Assembly (NCBI GenBank): GCA_947561395.2 | Contig: OX387183.1 | Span: forward strand, 6,939,883-7,003,882 | DNA length: 64,000 nt | From: Buxus sempervirens | Taxonomy: Eukaryota; Streptophyta; Magnoliopsida; Buxales; Buxaceae | Direction: 5' to 3' | Shown here: positions 1-12,400 of the stretch, in pieces | Layout: every line of letters begins with the position of its first letter | Position numbering within the stretch: position 1 is the stretch's first letter | Notes under the pieces: generated by a model | The model's input: only the letters and a program-made list of their open reading frames with translations | Databases searched by the model: none | Told to the model about the DNA's origin: nothing | Position numbers and translations under genes: made by a program

Positions 1-839
1 CTCATAGGAACATATGAATTGTATTTTACCTTTTTAGATTTACTTTTATTGAATAATTTTCTATTACTGTTGCATCCTAGCTACTATTTTTGTTCATCAA
101 TTCTATTTTTGCTTTGTTATAAAAGGATTTCAAATGCAATTTTCTTGAGTGTACATTCAATTTGGGTTGGCTTGAACCCAGCCCGAACTCAAGAAAAAGT
201 TTTAGGGTTGGATTTGGGCTCATGGAGCTTGGGTTTAGGGCAGGTCAATGTTAGTTTGGGCTCTACGTAATTTTAGTTTGGGTTCAGCCTGAACTCAGAG
301 AAACTCGGCCCAACCTGCCCTACTTATAGGTCCAGGAGCAATGGATTCATTTAAAATCTATCCATGAAATTTGGGTCCGTGGAGTCTTTAGTGGCCTGGC
401 CCACTTAGCAGCCCAACTCTCATGGAAGATCAGGGGAAGACCGGTGATAACGTTAGAATGGAGGGTGAATCACTTCAACTCCGTTTGAGGACGCTTAAAC
501 GGGCTTGCATCGATTCAAAATAAAAAGAGGTACATTTGTTCCAAAAGAAGCCAATTAAGCAATTCCCCCTACCCAAGGAAATAGGAGGGATATTATTCTA
601 AAGATACAATTGGGATATTATTCAAAAGATACAATTAACATAACAATAAAAAAATCAAATACAACTTCCAATGCGATCTTGATCTGCTTCAACATTCATC
701 CAGTTTTTTTCTTAACCAAAGTAAGGCAATGTGAGCCACATAAGATGAAGTGTACGTAGAAGGGGGTCGCCTTGTCGAATTTATTTATTCTTAAAGATCA
801 ATGGTAAAGAAAAATAGCTAGCTTAATGGGTACTTAATG
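1..839. other. 3' flank of extensin 1, no gene seen
   Basis: AT-rich flank downstream of the minus-strand extensin. The stretch 160-330 is rich in TTGGGC/GCCCAA words, as in many degenerate plant repeats, but no element ends were found. The short open frame near 19-270 has no recognisable product. The extensin 3' UTR and polyadenylation region must lie just left of 862, but I cannot place the poly(A) site. Confidence 0.5.
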
Positions 840-861
840 AACACTTGCATAAGTACTGAGT

Positions 862-2100
862 TTAGTACACATGTGGAGGAGGAGGAGAGCTGTAATGGTA
901 TGCAGGGGGAGGAGATGGTGAGGGTGGAGGTGGAGACTTGTAGTAGTAGGGAGGTGGTGGTGAGGGGGATGGTGGAGGTGGAGACTTGTAGTAGTAGGGA
1001 GGTGGTGGTGATGGTGATGGAGGAGGTGGAGATTTGTAGTAGTAAGGAGGTGGGGGAGATGGAGATGGTGGAGGTGGTGACTTGTAATAGTAAGGAGGTG
1101 GAGGGGAAGGTGATGGTGGTGGTGGAGATTTGTAGTAATAAGGAGGGGGAGGAGATGGAGAAGGTGGTGGTGGTGATTTATAGTAGTAAGGAGGAGGCGG
1201 TGATTTTACTGGTGGGGGTGGGGACTTGTAGTAGTATGGTGGAGGAGGTGATGGGGAAGGTGGTGGTGGTGATTTGTAATAGTATGGTGGAGGTGGTGAT
1301 TTCTTAGGTGGAGGAGGGGACTTGTAGTAGTATGGTGGAGGAGGTGATGGGGAAGGTGGTGGTGGTGACTTGTAGTAGTATGGTGGAGGTGGTGATTTCT
1401 TAGGTGGAGGTGGGGACTTGTAGTAGTATGGAGGGGGTGGTGACTTCTTGGGTGGAGGTGGGGACTTGTAGTAGTATGGTGGAGGAGGTGATGGGGATGG
1501 TGGTGGTGGTGACTTGTAGTAGTATGGTGGAGGTGGAGATTTCTTTGGTGGAGGTGGGGAGTTGTAGTAGTATGGTGGAGGAGGTGATTTCTTGGGTGGA
1601 GGTGGGGACTTGTAGTAGTATGGAGGGGGTGGTGATTTCTTGGGTGGTGGTGGGGACTTGTAGTAGTATGGAGGGGGTGGTGACTTCTTTGGTGGAGGTG
1701 GGGACTTGTAGTAGTATGGAGGAGGTGGTGATTTCTTGGGTGGAGGTGGGGATTTGTAGTAATATGGTGGTGGTGGTGATGGGGAAGGTGGTGGTGGTGA
1801 CTTGTAGTAGTATGGAGGAGGTGGTGATTTCTTGGGTGGAGGTGGGGACTTGTAGTAATAGGGTGGAGGAGGAGATGGTGATGGTGGTGGTGGAGATTTG
1901 TAGTAGTAAGGAGGTGGAGGAGATTTCACTGGTGGTGGAGGCGATTTGTAATAGTATGGTGGCGGTGGTGGTGATGAATAGACGTAATGCTTATCATCAT
2001 CATCGTCTCCACTGCTGGTAGCGTGACTATCTGCAGCCACACTGGTAGCAATCATACAACATGCTAAGACACACAAGAAGCGAGGCCAAAGCCGCGCCAT
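862..2100 (-). CDS. Extensin 1, YYYK/SPPPP repeat cell-wall glycoprotein
   Basis: Structural hydroxyproline-rich glycoprotein of the primary cell wall, 412 residues. A hydrophobic signal peptide (about residues 1-23, starting MARLWPRFLC) is followed by an acidic spacer with DDDDD. Then come 22 tandem units of 16 residues, each YYYK-SPPPP-x-x-SPPPP, and a YHYSSPPPPHVY tail. The two-residue joint is SP (13 units), KK (7) or VK (2). The last six units are all SP type, which suggests recent unit expansion. In this family SPPPP serines and prolines are galactosylated and arabinosylated after proline hydroxylation, and YYY forms di-isodityrosine-type cross-links between chains. An in-frame ATG lies 66 bp upstream (2164-2166), but MARLW was chosen because it begins the signal peptide and matches the start of the paralogue at 48412. 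No intron is evident. The frame is intact. Confidence 0.95.
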   Translation of the reverse strand: MARLWPRFLCVLACCMIATSVAADSHATSSGDDDDDKHYVYSSPPPPPYYYKSPPPPVKSPPPPYYYKSPPPPSPSPPPPYYYKSPPPPKKSPPPPYYYKSPPPPSPSPPPPYYYKSPPPPKKSPPPPYYYKSPPPPKKSPPPPYYYKSPPPPKKSPPPPYYYKSPPPPKKSPPPPYYYNSPPPPKKSPPPPYYYKSPPPPSPSPPPPYYYKSPPPPKKSPPPPYYYKSPPPPKKSPPPPYYYKSPPPPSPSPPPPYYYKSPPPPKKSPPPPYYYKSPPPPSPSPPPPYYYKSPPPPVKSPPPPYYYKSPPPPSPSPPPPYYYKSPPPPSPSPPPPYYYKSPPPPSPSPPPPYYYKSPPPPSPSPPPPYYYKSPPPPSPSPPPPYYYKSPPPPSPSPPPAYHYSSPPPPHVY

Positions 2101-2204
2101 AACTGGTAACTCGAAAAAGGCCAACAAGACCTGAGATCCTTTGCAGGCCGAGATCAGTGGAAGCACTGCTTGTTCCTGTCTTGAATGAGAACTCCACCCC
2201 CTTC

Positions 2205-2212
2205 TTATATAG
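2205..2212 (-). promoter_or_regulatory. TATA box of extensin 1
   Basis: CTATATAA on the minus strand, about 105 bp upstream of the chosen ATG. The following leader has CTCATTCAAG and AACAAGCAGTGCTTCCA, closely matching the leader of extensin 2 after its own TATA box. That conservation supports this as the true core promoter. Confidence 0.75.
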
Positions 2213-2509
2213 TGATCCCTTGGTTTGAATCAGTGCAGACAAGGACATGTTTTTGTTTTAAATATTAATTGAAGATTGGTTGATTGGTTACAAGCTGGAT
2301 CCAACCCTATTCTATAAATTGGAATCTTATTTTATTAATTCAATAATTTGTATATGAGAAGTAGGAATCCACCAAGTGTTTGTGTGAAACCTTCTTCAAT
2401 GTCAGCGCAAGAACGTGTACTCTCAACTTCAAATGATTTATTGGAGAAATCACCGGCACTAATAAGCCGAAGTTTCTTTCTAATCTGATTAGACCGTGTC
2501 CTTGTTTCC

Positions 2510-4345
2510 GCCCGGTTCAAAATTTTCTGTAAATTTTTCCCATAGTACTTTAAAATGCTGCCAAAATCCAATGCAGTTCGGTCAGCGACATCCGTTCCGT
2601 CTCATTGTTTGAGAGTACTTGAAGAATTGGTCGTCATGTGTAGTTGATGGTAACCTGCTAGCTGTATACCGAAGTTCATAGACTTTTAGGCCAAAAATGC
2701 CGGCTCGAACCGGCGGCTGTTAAATTATATGTGGAGGCCTTTCACTTGGCTGCAATCTTGAAGAAGCATTTTATATTCTAAATAGTGTGAGTCACGTTTG
2801 TTATCGTTAGCAAGCTGGTGTTGACGACTCTCTCTCTATCTCTCTCCCCCCACAGGTTAATATATATTAACTTAACCGTTCGGTTAATAATTTTATTACC
2901 AAAAGGAGAGACTGTTCGACAACCCTACCTCCAGTTGAGACATTTAGAAGTCATTTGAGTTACTGTTGTCTACAGCTCTTGCCTATTTTTTGATGCTGTG
3001 CTATACAAAGGAGGTAAATGGATGGGTATATGCATTGTTATCAACTACATATGTGCCAGGTAGGCAATGCCTGTGTCAGTGTACCAAAGTAAAATCTTAA
3101 TTAATGTGATGAAGTTTAAATTTTATCAATTTAATTTCTTTAGTGGGACCGGTTAGATGGTGGTTCTCAATCACTTCAAAAGTAAACTACATGTTGACAT
3201 TGTAGTGCCCAAGACTGCTATGATTCTTAGATTCTTAAACACTTGTTAGTTCCAAATGTTGCCATATTGTAAATCTTGATTAGGTCATTTTATTCAAGGT
3301 TCATAGTCCTGACTTCTTTACATGTATTAGATATATAAGCTGTCCTTTTTCCTTTTCCCTAGCTGAGTTTGTGATTTTTGTACATATTTCCATTGATTTC
3401 AGGTCTTTGTAAATTATTAAGGTCATGTGTCTCAGAAATATGTATTGACAAGTTGCATTACTAGTATAGAAAATTGTATTTTATTTTTAAGTATGTATTA
3501 ATTAATAAAAAGACTACAATATTGACACTAATCTAGCATATAAAATAATAGAATTACACCAATTTTAACTCTTAATATTATTGAAGCCCCATACTTAAGA
3601 ATAGGATGAAACTAAAGGACGGATTTGCGAAGTACCGACAGAGAGAAGGGCATATGTCTACATACTATAAGCTAACGAATTTGTATAACGAAATTTATTA
3701 TATTTTTTATTCATAATTAAGTTAGAGTGTCACTTGCAATTGAGTTGTTTGGTCAAATTATATTTTCGAAATAATCTTCTTTGATTAATTAAGTTTGCAT
3801 GTGCTATTTAGATGGCATGAAAAATATAATATATGCAGAACTTTAACATTACATGATGTGATCAGAAATTAAGAGGGTCTTGGTGCAATTAAGAAAGGTT
3901 ATTAGTGGGTCCCAAATGATGGTTGTGAAATGGATTTATAAGAAAACGAAAATTATCTTACTTATGGATGGGGTCGACTTAGAAAAAAAAATATTTTGGG
4001 GAATTTTTTTCAAAATATACCCTATCATTTTGTTATGTTTCTAGATGAATAACTTCATTATTTATTCAATATGAACAAAGCTAATTTTTAATAAAAAAAA
4101 AAAAATTTTGGGCTACCAAGTACAAGATTTCCTGACCCATTTGCAAATATTTCCTTATATTTTATGTATTTGTATCTCTGCCTTAATGTTTATATAAAAT
4201 TTTGAAATTTGACCTTGACATATGCATGTTGGTGTGTCGGTTTACACGTTTAATTGACTTTGAGCCACGGAAGCCATTGGCCAAATTAATTTTATATTAT
4301 AAAAATATTCCAAAATTATAACATCAAAATCATAAAAACAATGTT
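2510..4345. repeat. Segmental direct repeat, copy 1
   Basis: Matches 4555-6231 in the same orientation, in collinear blocks. These include the GCCGGCTCGAACCGGC palindrome (about 2699-2720), the 'gaagaagcattttatattc' block, the TCTC-rich tract, the 'gtttgacaacccCacctccag'-like block, and the terminal block around 4212-4345 with 'gagccacggaagccattggc'. Indels separate the blocks. No long reading frame is conserved between copies, so this is probably duplicated non-coding DNA upstream of extensin 1. Confidence 0.85.
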
Positions 4346-4554
4346 TAATAATCTAGAATTTTCATAAGGATAGTTTCGTCCTTTTCTAATTATTTTGAGT
4401 GACTAAATTATTAATTAAATAATTTACTAGTTCTAAAAATTTAATGGAATATAATTTACCTTTAATTTGGATTTAAATAACATTTTTATAGCTTATTAAA
4501 TAGAAAAAGGGTTTTATAGAAAAAGCGTTTTATAACATTTTTATAGCTTATTTT

Positions 4555-6231
4555 CCGGTTCAAAATTTTCTGTAATGTTGTCCTATAGCACCTTAAAATG
4601 CTACCACAATCAGTTCTATCTCATTTGATGAAGAATTTGGTCGTCATGTGTGGTTGATGGCCTGGAGGCTGCTGTATACCGAAGATCATAGACCTTAGGC
4701 CAAAAATGCCGGCTCGAACCGGCGGCTATTAAGTTATACGTGGGGGCCACTCTCTTAGTTGCAATCTTGAAGAAGCATTTTATATTCAAGTAGCGTGCGT
4801 CACGTTTATCGTTAGCAAGCCTCTACTCTCTCTCTTCTCTCTCTCCATAACTCTTAAACTTAATGCATATTAACCCTATCAGATAAAATTTAACTTCCAA
4901 CAAAAAAAAATCAGATAAAATTTAACTGTTTAATTTAATAATATTCTTTCTATCAAAATAGGGGACTGTTTGACAACCCCACCTCCAGTTGAGACATTTA
5001 GAAGTTATTTGAGTTACATTTGTCGGCAGCTCCAGCGGATCTCTCCGATGCTGCAGTCCATGAAGGTGGTAAGTAGATGGGTGTGTGCCTTAATATTCAC
5101 TATGTGCTAGGCAGCAGTGTCCATATCCTATGTACCAAAGAAAAAATGCTTAACTAATGTGATGAAGTTTAAATTTTATTGCTTTAGCTAGTGGGATCGG
5201 TTAGATGGTGGTTCTCAATCATTTCAGAAGTAAACTACATGTTGACAGTGTAGTGCCCATAACTTCTATGATTCTTAACACTTGTTAGTTCTAAATGTTG
5301 CCATAAGGTAAATCTTGATTAGGTCATTTTCTTTAATGTTTTTGGTATTGGCTTCTTTACAGTATTAGATATATACAAGCTGTTTGTATATATTTCCCTT
5401 GATTCCTAGTATTTTGTAAATTATATTAGTCATGTGTCTTTCCAAAATATGTATTGGCAAGTTGAATTACTAAATTCAGATTCAATGTCTTGTATTAGGG
5501 CATTAATAACATAATCAATACATTCATGACCGCAATGGGGTATAGAAAATTGCATTTTATTTTTAATTATGTATTAATTAATAGAAAATACTACAACATG
5601 GTTGCTTAATTATTGACACTACTATCATAAAATAATAGAATTACATCAATTTAATTTTAACTCTTAATTTTTTTTTGAAGTCCCATACTTATTAGGAATA
5701 GGATGAAACTAAAGGATTAATTTGCAAAGTACCGACAGGGAGAGGGGCATATCTCTACACACTATAAGCTAACGAATTTTTATGACGAAATTTATTACAT
5801 TCTTTATTGCATAATTAAGTTAGAGTGTCAATTTTATTTGAGCTGTTTGGTCAAATTAAATTTTCGAAATAAATCTTCTTTGAATAAGTTTGCATGTGAT
5901 GTTAGATGGCATGGAAATATAATATAGAAATGTTATTAGTGGGTCCAAAATGATGGTTGTGAAGTGGATTTATAGAAATTAAAATGGAATTTTTCTTATT
6001 TATGGATGGGTCAATTTATAAAAAAGAATATCTTGGGGAATTTTTATCAAATTATACCCCCATTATTTAGTTATGTTTCTAGATGAATAACTTCATTCTT
6101 GCATATGCATGTTGGTGTGTCGGCTTACACGTTTAATTGACTTTGAGCCACGGAAGCCATTGGCCAAATTAATTTTATATTATAAAAATATTCCAGAATT
6201 ATAACATCAAAGTCATAAAACACTGCTGTTT
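4555..6231. repeat. Segmental direct repeat, copy 2
   Basis: Second copy of 2510-4345, about 2.0 kb downstream. It begins with 'ggttcaaaattttctgta' and ends with the block 'gagccacggaagccattggc' plus about 70 bp. It is shorter than copy 1 through internal deletions (for example around 5940 and 6090). About 200 bp of unshared AT-rich sequence lies between the copies. Confidence 0.85.
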
Positions 6232-6572
6232 AGTTGACTTTAAGAAAAAGATGCCATTTTGTATGTCAATTTAATTTTAAAAAAATATCTTCGGTTATAC
6301 CATCAAAATCGTATAAGAATTCCCAAATCCCTATTATATATATTTTTTCTTCTCGTTGGAACTTGTTTCTTATCTTTTATCTCGACCGGAAAGCAAACAG
6401 AAATCAATCCTAATCCAGAAATTTGAAAGAAAAAAGAATAAATTGTTTTTGTTCTTAGTTATTTAACAGCAAAAATGTAAACATTGTTTTGTTCTTAATT
6501 ATATCCGCTAGGGTTGCTCGGTTGGTAAAGGGAAGAATCATAAGATGGACCCTAAAACGGACAATATAATTA

Positions 6573-7110
6573 AGGGTTTTTTGCATACATGTCCTTATAT
6601 TATATTATATTTGCATCTATAGCCTCTTGTTTTTAATATTTGTATTTATACCCTTCCACTTTGTATAATTGTTGCAATCATACTCCCGAAGTTAAAGTCT
6701 ATCAACTTTTGTTGTTTATTTTAATTAAATGACTAAAATAACCCTCTATAAAATAAAAATATTTTGCATTTATCATCCTATATTATCTTATAAATTCATT
6801 TATGTCCTTATATTATTATATTTATTGCATATATACTTTAATTCATTAATATTAATTTGCTTAATTAATAATTTTTCATTAGAATTCCACATAGATGCAT
6901 AGTCATTTGGCTATTTAATATATATTTTTATCTTATGGAAGGTTAATTTAGTCATTTAATAAAATAAATCACAAAAGTTAATGAAATTTGATGTTAGGGG
7001 TACAGTTGCAACAATTATGCTAAATAAAGGGATATAAATACAATTACTAAAAAAGAGAGGATATAAATGCAAATATATCATAATGTTGGGGTATGAATTT
7101 AAAAAACCCT
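6573..7110. mobile_element. Foldback MITE with about 190-bp inverted repeats
   Basis: A 538-bp non-coding element starting AGGGTTTTTT and ending AAAAAACCCT. The two ends are reverse complements, with mismatches, for roughly 190 bp; matching words include 'ataattgttgcaa', 'tatttgcat' and 'attaaatgactaaa'. It is flanked by a 7-bp direct repeat ATAATTA (6566-6572 and 7111-7117). Long inverted repeats, small size and no coding capacity fit a Mutator-like or other foldback MITE. A 7-bp duplication does not decide the superfamily. Confidence 0.85.
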
Positions 7111-7117
7111 ATAATTA

Positions 7118-8503
7118 ATTAGGATCAAAATCTCTTGCTGAAGTTCTTTAACTTAAATGATACATAGGACTTGCGGGTAGGGTTCATATATGTGGGGTTT
7201 ACTACCTTAGAATGGTCCAAAGAGCCCTACAAAAAAAGTAGAAGTTATGGCTATTTTAAGTATGGAACTTAAACCAAAATTTTGGAGTCATCACCGTTTT
7301 AAAGAATTTAGCTCCGAATAGTAACCGTAAATAAAAGATGAAATAAATCATTGATCATGATACGGGAAAAGGAATAAATAAATTAACCATTTCTTTGAAT
7401 TGAAGAGGCTTGATTATAAAAGCAAAATTAAGGTTTTAGGTACCCACTTTAATCCACTGAAGAGGGTGTTAGCTTAAGTCGTTGCCATCCACTTGTTAAT
7501 CTTATAATGATGAGAGTGAAATCTTAAAACACTGATCAAAGGTGCGTCAATCTAATGAAATTAGATAATCTGTACTTGGGCTTCCATCTTTAGAAATTAA
7601 ATTTAATACTCTTCAGTGAAAGTGATGTGTAATACTAATCTCATGTAAAATTTAAAAAAAAAGACATTTTGGATAGGATATGATCCTATAAAATGCATTC
7701 CTTTATGAGGTCTAGGATCAAGAATTATTTGAAACACAGCTTAGAAATAAAGTCATCGAGAAGGTTTTAAAGATAAGAGAGTGGCATTCTGGATTCTATG
7801 ACTATACATGGAAGACAAAATATCAAGAATTTTGTATTGGGAGGTCTAATGACCTAAAAAATATAGGTATCATGCTTTCTTAAGAGTTAAACCTTGTTCG
7901 TGTATCTGGGTTTAACCACCTGCAAGGCCCATGTATCATTTAATTTAGAGAACACCATAAGAGGTTTGAACCCAAGATGTCTAGGTTTATGATGTGGAAA
8001 CATTCATTCTACTGTAAAGTATAAGTTAGGAAGTGTTTTGGCTTATGTATAACCCTGTGTGACCGTGGCCCAACCGTGTGGGGAGGCCGGGTCTATGTAA
8101 CTCTTGTAATATTCTCTCCTTTTGTGAATATATTTCTTACTTAACTTTCAAAAAAAAACCGGGTAACCCTAGCGGGTTATACATGAATGACATATTTTAC
8201 ATGCTCACATATACTCAAGGTGGGCTAGAATAAGCTAAACTCACAAACTTAACTTAGGTCTACAAATAAGTTCTTGGTGCATTGTATATCTACAATTTGG
8301 TGGGAAGTAGAAGAAAACATATCTAAAACCCAGATTGGTCAATACACCACAAAGGAGGATGGACAGGTTCAATTTGGGTCAACCAGTGCTTAAATAAACA
8401 GGTTCCCATACATTAATTTAACATTATAATTAAAGAAATGAGACGAAAAGTCTGATCCAATAGATAACATGACTTCATTTCAAATTCTAACATAATCAAG
8501 AAA
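7118..8503. other. Intergenic AT-rich DNA, possible old LTR relic
   Basis: No coding region recognised. Around 7280-7480, 'ggagtcatcaccg' followed by 'ggtacccactttaatcc' recalls in degenerate form the minus-strand end of the LTRs found elsewhere in the window (gagtcgccaccattc, ggcaccc). This is suggestive only. The run of A at about 8150 after a T-rich stretch could be the tail of an old retroposon, but no body was recognised. Confidence 0.35.
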
Positions 8504-9486
8504 TGTTAGTGTTCCTCCAAAATTGGGCCGGTATGGACACGTGGCGATGTTGATGATGTGTCTATGCGCGGGCATGCCAGTATCGATTGATACAAAGATT
8601 TCGGGTTGGGTCTTGACCCCGGGCACCTATTCCGAATATAAACCGGAGTTGGTTTAGCCGTATTGCAAGTCACTTGTAATAAAATCGGTCAAGCGATAAA
8701 ATGAAGACTAGGGGTTCGGTCTTCGTATGGGTTCTTATATGTGTTTGAAAGTCAAAGCAGTCGATGGCATAGCACTTTATTATAAAATCGGCTGATGGCC
8801 GTAAGTTACAACAGATAATCCCCAAAGGAAATAAAAACAAAAAGAAAAGTGACAAGGCTTGCAAGACCGGCCTATCCTGGTCTTATAGCTGTAATCGGAA
8901 TATAAGAACAGGAGGAAAGGGGCGGCTACCAACAAAGCCAATTCGGGGGTTCACCTAGGATTGTTATTTAGCCGAAAGTACGCAAGTCACCTGGCTTGAT
9001 CAAAGTTAGTTTCTGGACCGGTTGCTCGGGATTCTGTAGTCGTAATCGGGGTACAGAACTGTGAGTCAGGGGCGGCCTCAACTTACTTGCCGGTGGCAGG
9101 GTTCTAACGTCAATCGGAGTAAACAAGGGTCGAAGGTGTTATTGCAACTGGAAGCAGTGAGAGAAGTCCTAATTTATTCTTTTGGCTACAGTTTGGGGTG
9201 CAGGAGTGGGGATAAAGATCATGGATGATCAAATTAATATTATGATAACCGGTTGCGGTTTTTTGGTGGAGGTTGTCCTCGAGCTCTTCGAGTTTGTGCC
9301 TTTTATAGCCAACCCTTGACGGTTGCTCAATATCCCACTCTTGCACGATCTTCATGGAGGTTAGTCATCTACAATTTTCCATTCGTGAGAAATAACTTCC
9401 CGGCCACGATCATGAACGACTAATTTCTTGGCTTGTAATCACCCATTCTTTAACGGTCGACCTTTTGCTAATGTTGACATGATCCC

Positions 9487-12400
9487 TGTGCGCGCGTCGG
9501 AAACGCGGCACCGGAAAATTCGGAGTCGCCACCGCCTGATGGGGTGCAGGCGGACACCTGGGTGCCTAATCTTGTCTATTAGGGCTTTTGGTCTGCGGCT
9601 TTGAGATTCTAAGTAGGGTCTCGGTTGCGGTCCGGGGAAGTCCGTAGACACCCCGATCCACCCCGTTGGGTGACGGGTCCCTTAGGTTTGTCCTGGTTTG
9701 AGTCAGCTTACTTTGGTCTCACCCGATTCCTAAACCGATATGCAGCTTGGTTAAGTCTGGCGGGACCACCTGAGTGGTGTGGGTCCCTTTAGTTGCTTTT
9801 ATCTTGATTACTTAGGTGATCTGAGTCCGGTTGGGTGGGCCCCGTTGGAAGGTCCAGGTATCCTTGGTGGGCTTAGTCAAGCCCGTGTACCCTTGTGGAC
9901 CTCAGTCTAGCCTGAGAGGTCCTTTGGGCTTTGGTTATTTCAATTGATTTTACTTTAGGTTCAGATTTAAAATTTAAGTGTTTTTTATGAAAAGGTGGGC
10001 CGGATAGGTTCATGGGCCCCTAAGGTGGGCCCACATGGTGGCCAAGTATTTTTATTGGATTTATCTTTTTAATCTACCAAAGTGAGTTGGACACTGGGCT
10101 TGGGGCCCGTAGTCCAAATCTGGGCTTGTAAGCCCAGGTTACCAGAAGTTAGGGTTTGCACCCTTCCTTGGTTTGGTTGGTGGGCTTTGGCGGACCCGGT
10201 AGGCCCTTGCCCTTGGTCTCGGCCAAACCACGCAATTCATGCATCAATTTCACATAACAAGGCTCGGGTGGGCTGCATTGGGTTTGGCCCGTCCGGTTCA
10301 AATTGTTCATTTTACTTAAGTTATTTTAATGGCATGCTTTGGTGTTTATTGGGCTTGGTGGGCCCCGTTGGAAGGCCCACTGGAAGTCAAGTTGGACCGG
10401 GAGTCCAAGTCCCATGTCGGGTTTCCGGGTGACCCAGAAACCCTATTGGTTTATCCGGTTCGGTTCGGAAATATCATTCACATCTAGCAATAATCACAGA
10501 AAAAAACACAAGGTAGACACTCAGTCAGAGAAAAAACTGGCTCATTGTCCCCGCACCAAGGAATTAGTTGGATGCGCAGCGAACAAAGGGGGTGGGGGTG
10601 TGGGGGGCGAAGCCCCCCGCGGTACAGTAAAGGGCATTTTTGGAATTTTTCAAAAATATATCAATTCGGCATGTTTTAGGGGTAGCCGCCGACCTCAGGT
10701 AGTAGGCGCGAGGTCGGCGCGAAATGGGCGGACTGAAAACAGCGGAAAACACAAAAAAATGAAGTGGGCGTGAGGTTCGCGCGAGCTTCGCGTGAGGTTC
10801 ACGCGAGCTTCGCGCGAGATTTGCGCAAGCTTCGCGAGAACTCAGCGGACACTCGATGCTCTCGGTTTTCTTTCCAACTCCATTTCTTAGTTGATTTTTA
10901 AGCTCTGTAACTCGTTTTTTAGGCTCTGTAAGCCCTCCCAGGGCTTCGACCACCCCCAGAAGATACTCACACATGCATTGGAATTAATCTAATTGATTAA
11001 ATACACAACTCCATATCACTAAAAAAGAAACCAAACCCCATTATCACAAAACAACGCAGTCCTAAATACAGACAGTTAATGGGGTGATGGGAGCATGCTT
11101 ACAGGGGCGCAACAAGGAGCAAACAGCATACGGCAGGGGGTTGGGGGGCATGTTAGCAAGTCCAGCACAATAAAAACAAAGAAAACAACATGCAGACATT
11201 ACATGCACTTCCATCCACTAACTGGTCCTTCAAGCATGCACACTAACATCCGAAGAAAGGAATGAGGAGGGGGGTTTACAGGGATACAATGGATGAAGGG
11301 AACTTGGGAACATGCTCCCTTTTCGGCGCGAGCAACACATGCATCTTCCTCTTCCTTACTTGGTGGTCTTCATCAGATGGAAGTGAATGGAAAAAACATG
11401 GCAAGTTTTCATGCCTGTGGCCTCATACCACCGAATAAGACCGGCTTACAAAAAACATCGCATATTCATATATGTGTAACCCAATGTAACATGGATGTTT
11501 ACTTGGTGGTTCTTTGAGTTCTAGAGCTGAGTGGGGGAGCTCCTCGAAGGCGGACAGCAGCTGGAGCCTCCTCTTTATCGCACCGATAGTAGCAAGCCTC
11601 CACTGGTTTAGGTTGAACTGGAGGAGAACCAAAGGAGGGTGAGGCGCTTGGGGTTTTCTGGGAGGCAAGCAGGGGTGAAGAGAGGGGGGCTTCGGGTGAA
11701 GGAAGAAGAAAACAAAACAAAAACCCTTCGAACCCTCCAAAAATCCGAACACTTAGTTTTTTTTCGAAAAATTTTCCAACCCTCTGCGCGAAAAGTCGCG
11801 CGGCTTATATAAGGGAAAAAACAGGGGGGCGCCCACTTGCTTGCCACCTCGGCTCGAGCGACCGCATGATGAGAAATCATTAAATGCGGCCGCTCGTTTG
11901 TCTAAAAAATCGGGAAATTAAGATTTAGTCCCTGGTAATTTTCAATTCAATTCGATATTCTCGGATTTTTACAGATTTAGTCCCTGGGATATTTCGTATA
12001 TTTGGATATTTACGGATTTGATCTCTGAGATATTTTCCTGCGCAACTCGCCACGTGCGCAGATTGCCGGTTTTGCTGCTCGAGAATTTCGTCAGCTCATA
12101 TTTTCTTCATCCGGGCTCCGATTTTGGCAAACTCAGTTGCGTTAGAATCGTATCGGAGCCCTCTATCCGATGACCTAGGGGCAGGCCTCCGGATCTGATT
12201 TTAGCAGAAAGTCAACTTTTGGCTCTGCTCAGGTTTGACCGCCCGCAAAACCTTCATCCGGACCCCCGATTCCTGCAAACTCAGTTGCGTTGGAACCGTG
12301 TCGAGATTCTCTATCCAATGACCTAGGGGTAGGCCTCTGGATCGGATTTTAGCAGAAAGTCAACTTTTGGCTCTGCTCAGGTTTGACCGCCCGCATAACC

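Noticed and set aside
837-2021. Long plus-strand open frames opposite extensin 1 (and minus-strand 48563-48859 opposite extensin 2)
   Set aside because: They are the complement of the 48-bp proline/tyrosine repeats; their Val/Glu/Cys/Ser-rich products are a by-product of repeat codons.
2699-2720. Possible tRNA T-arm (GCCGGCTCGAACCGGC, also near 4708)
   Set aside because: No acceptor, D or anticodon arms fold around it, and the loop length does not fit a T-loop.
10082-11880. Several overlapping open frames on both strands
   Set aside because: They lie in a non-coding solo LTR rich in GGCCCA and palindromes; none has a recognisable domain or agrees with homologous LTRs.
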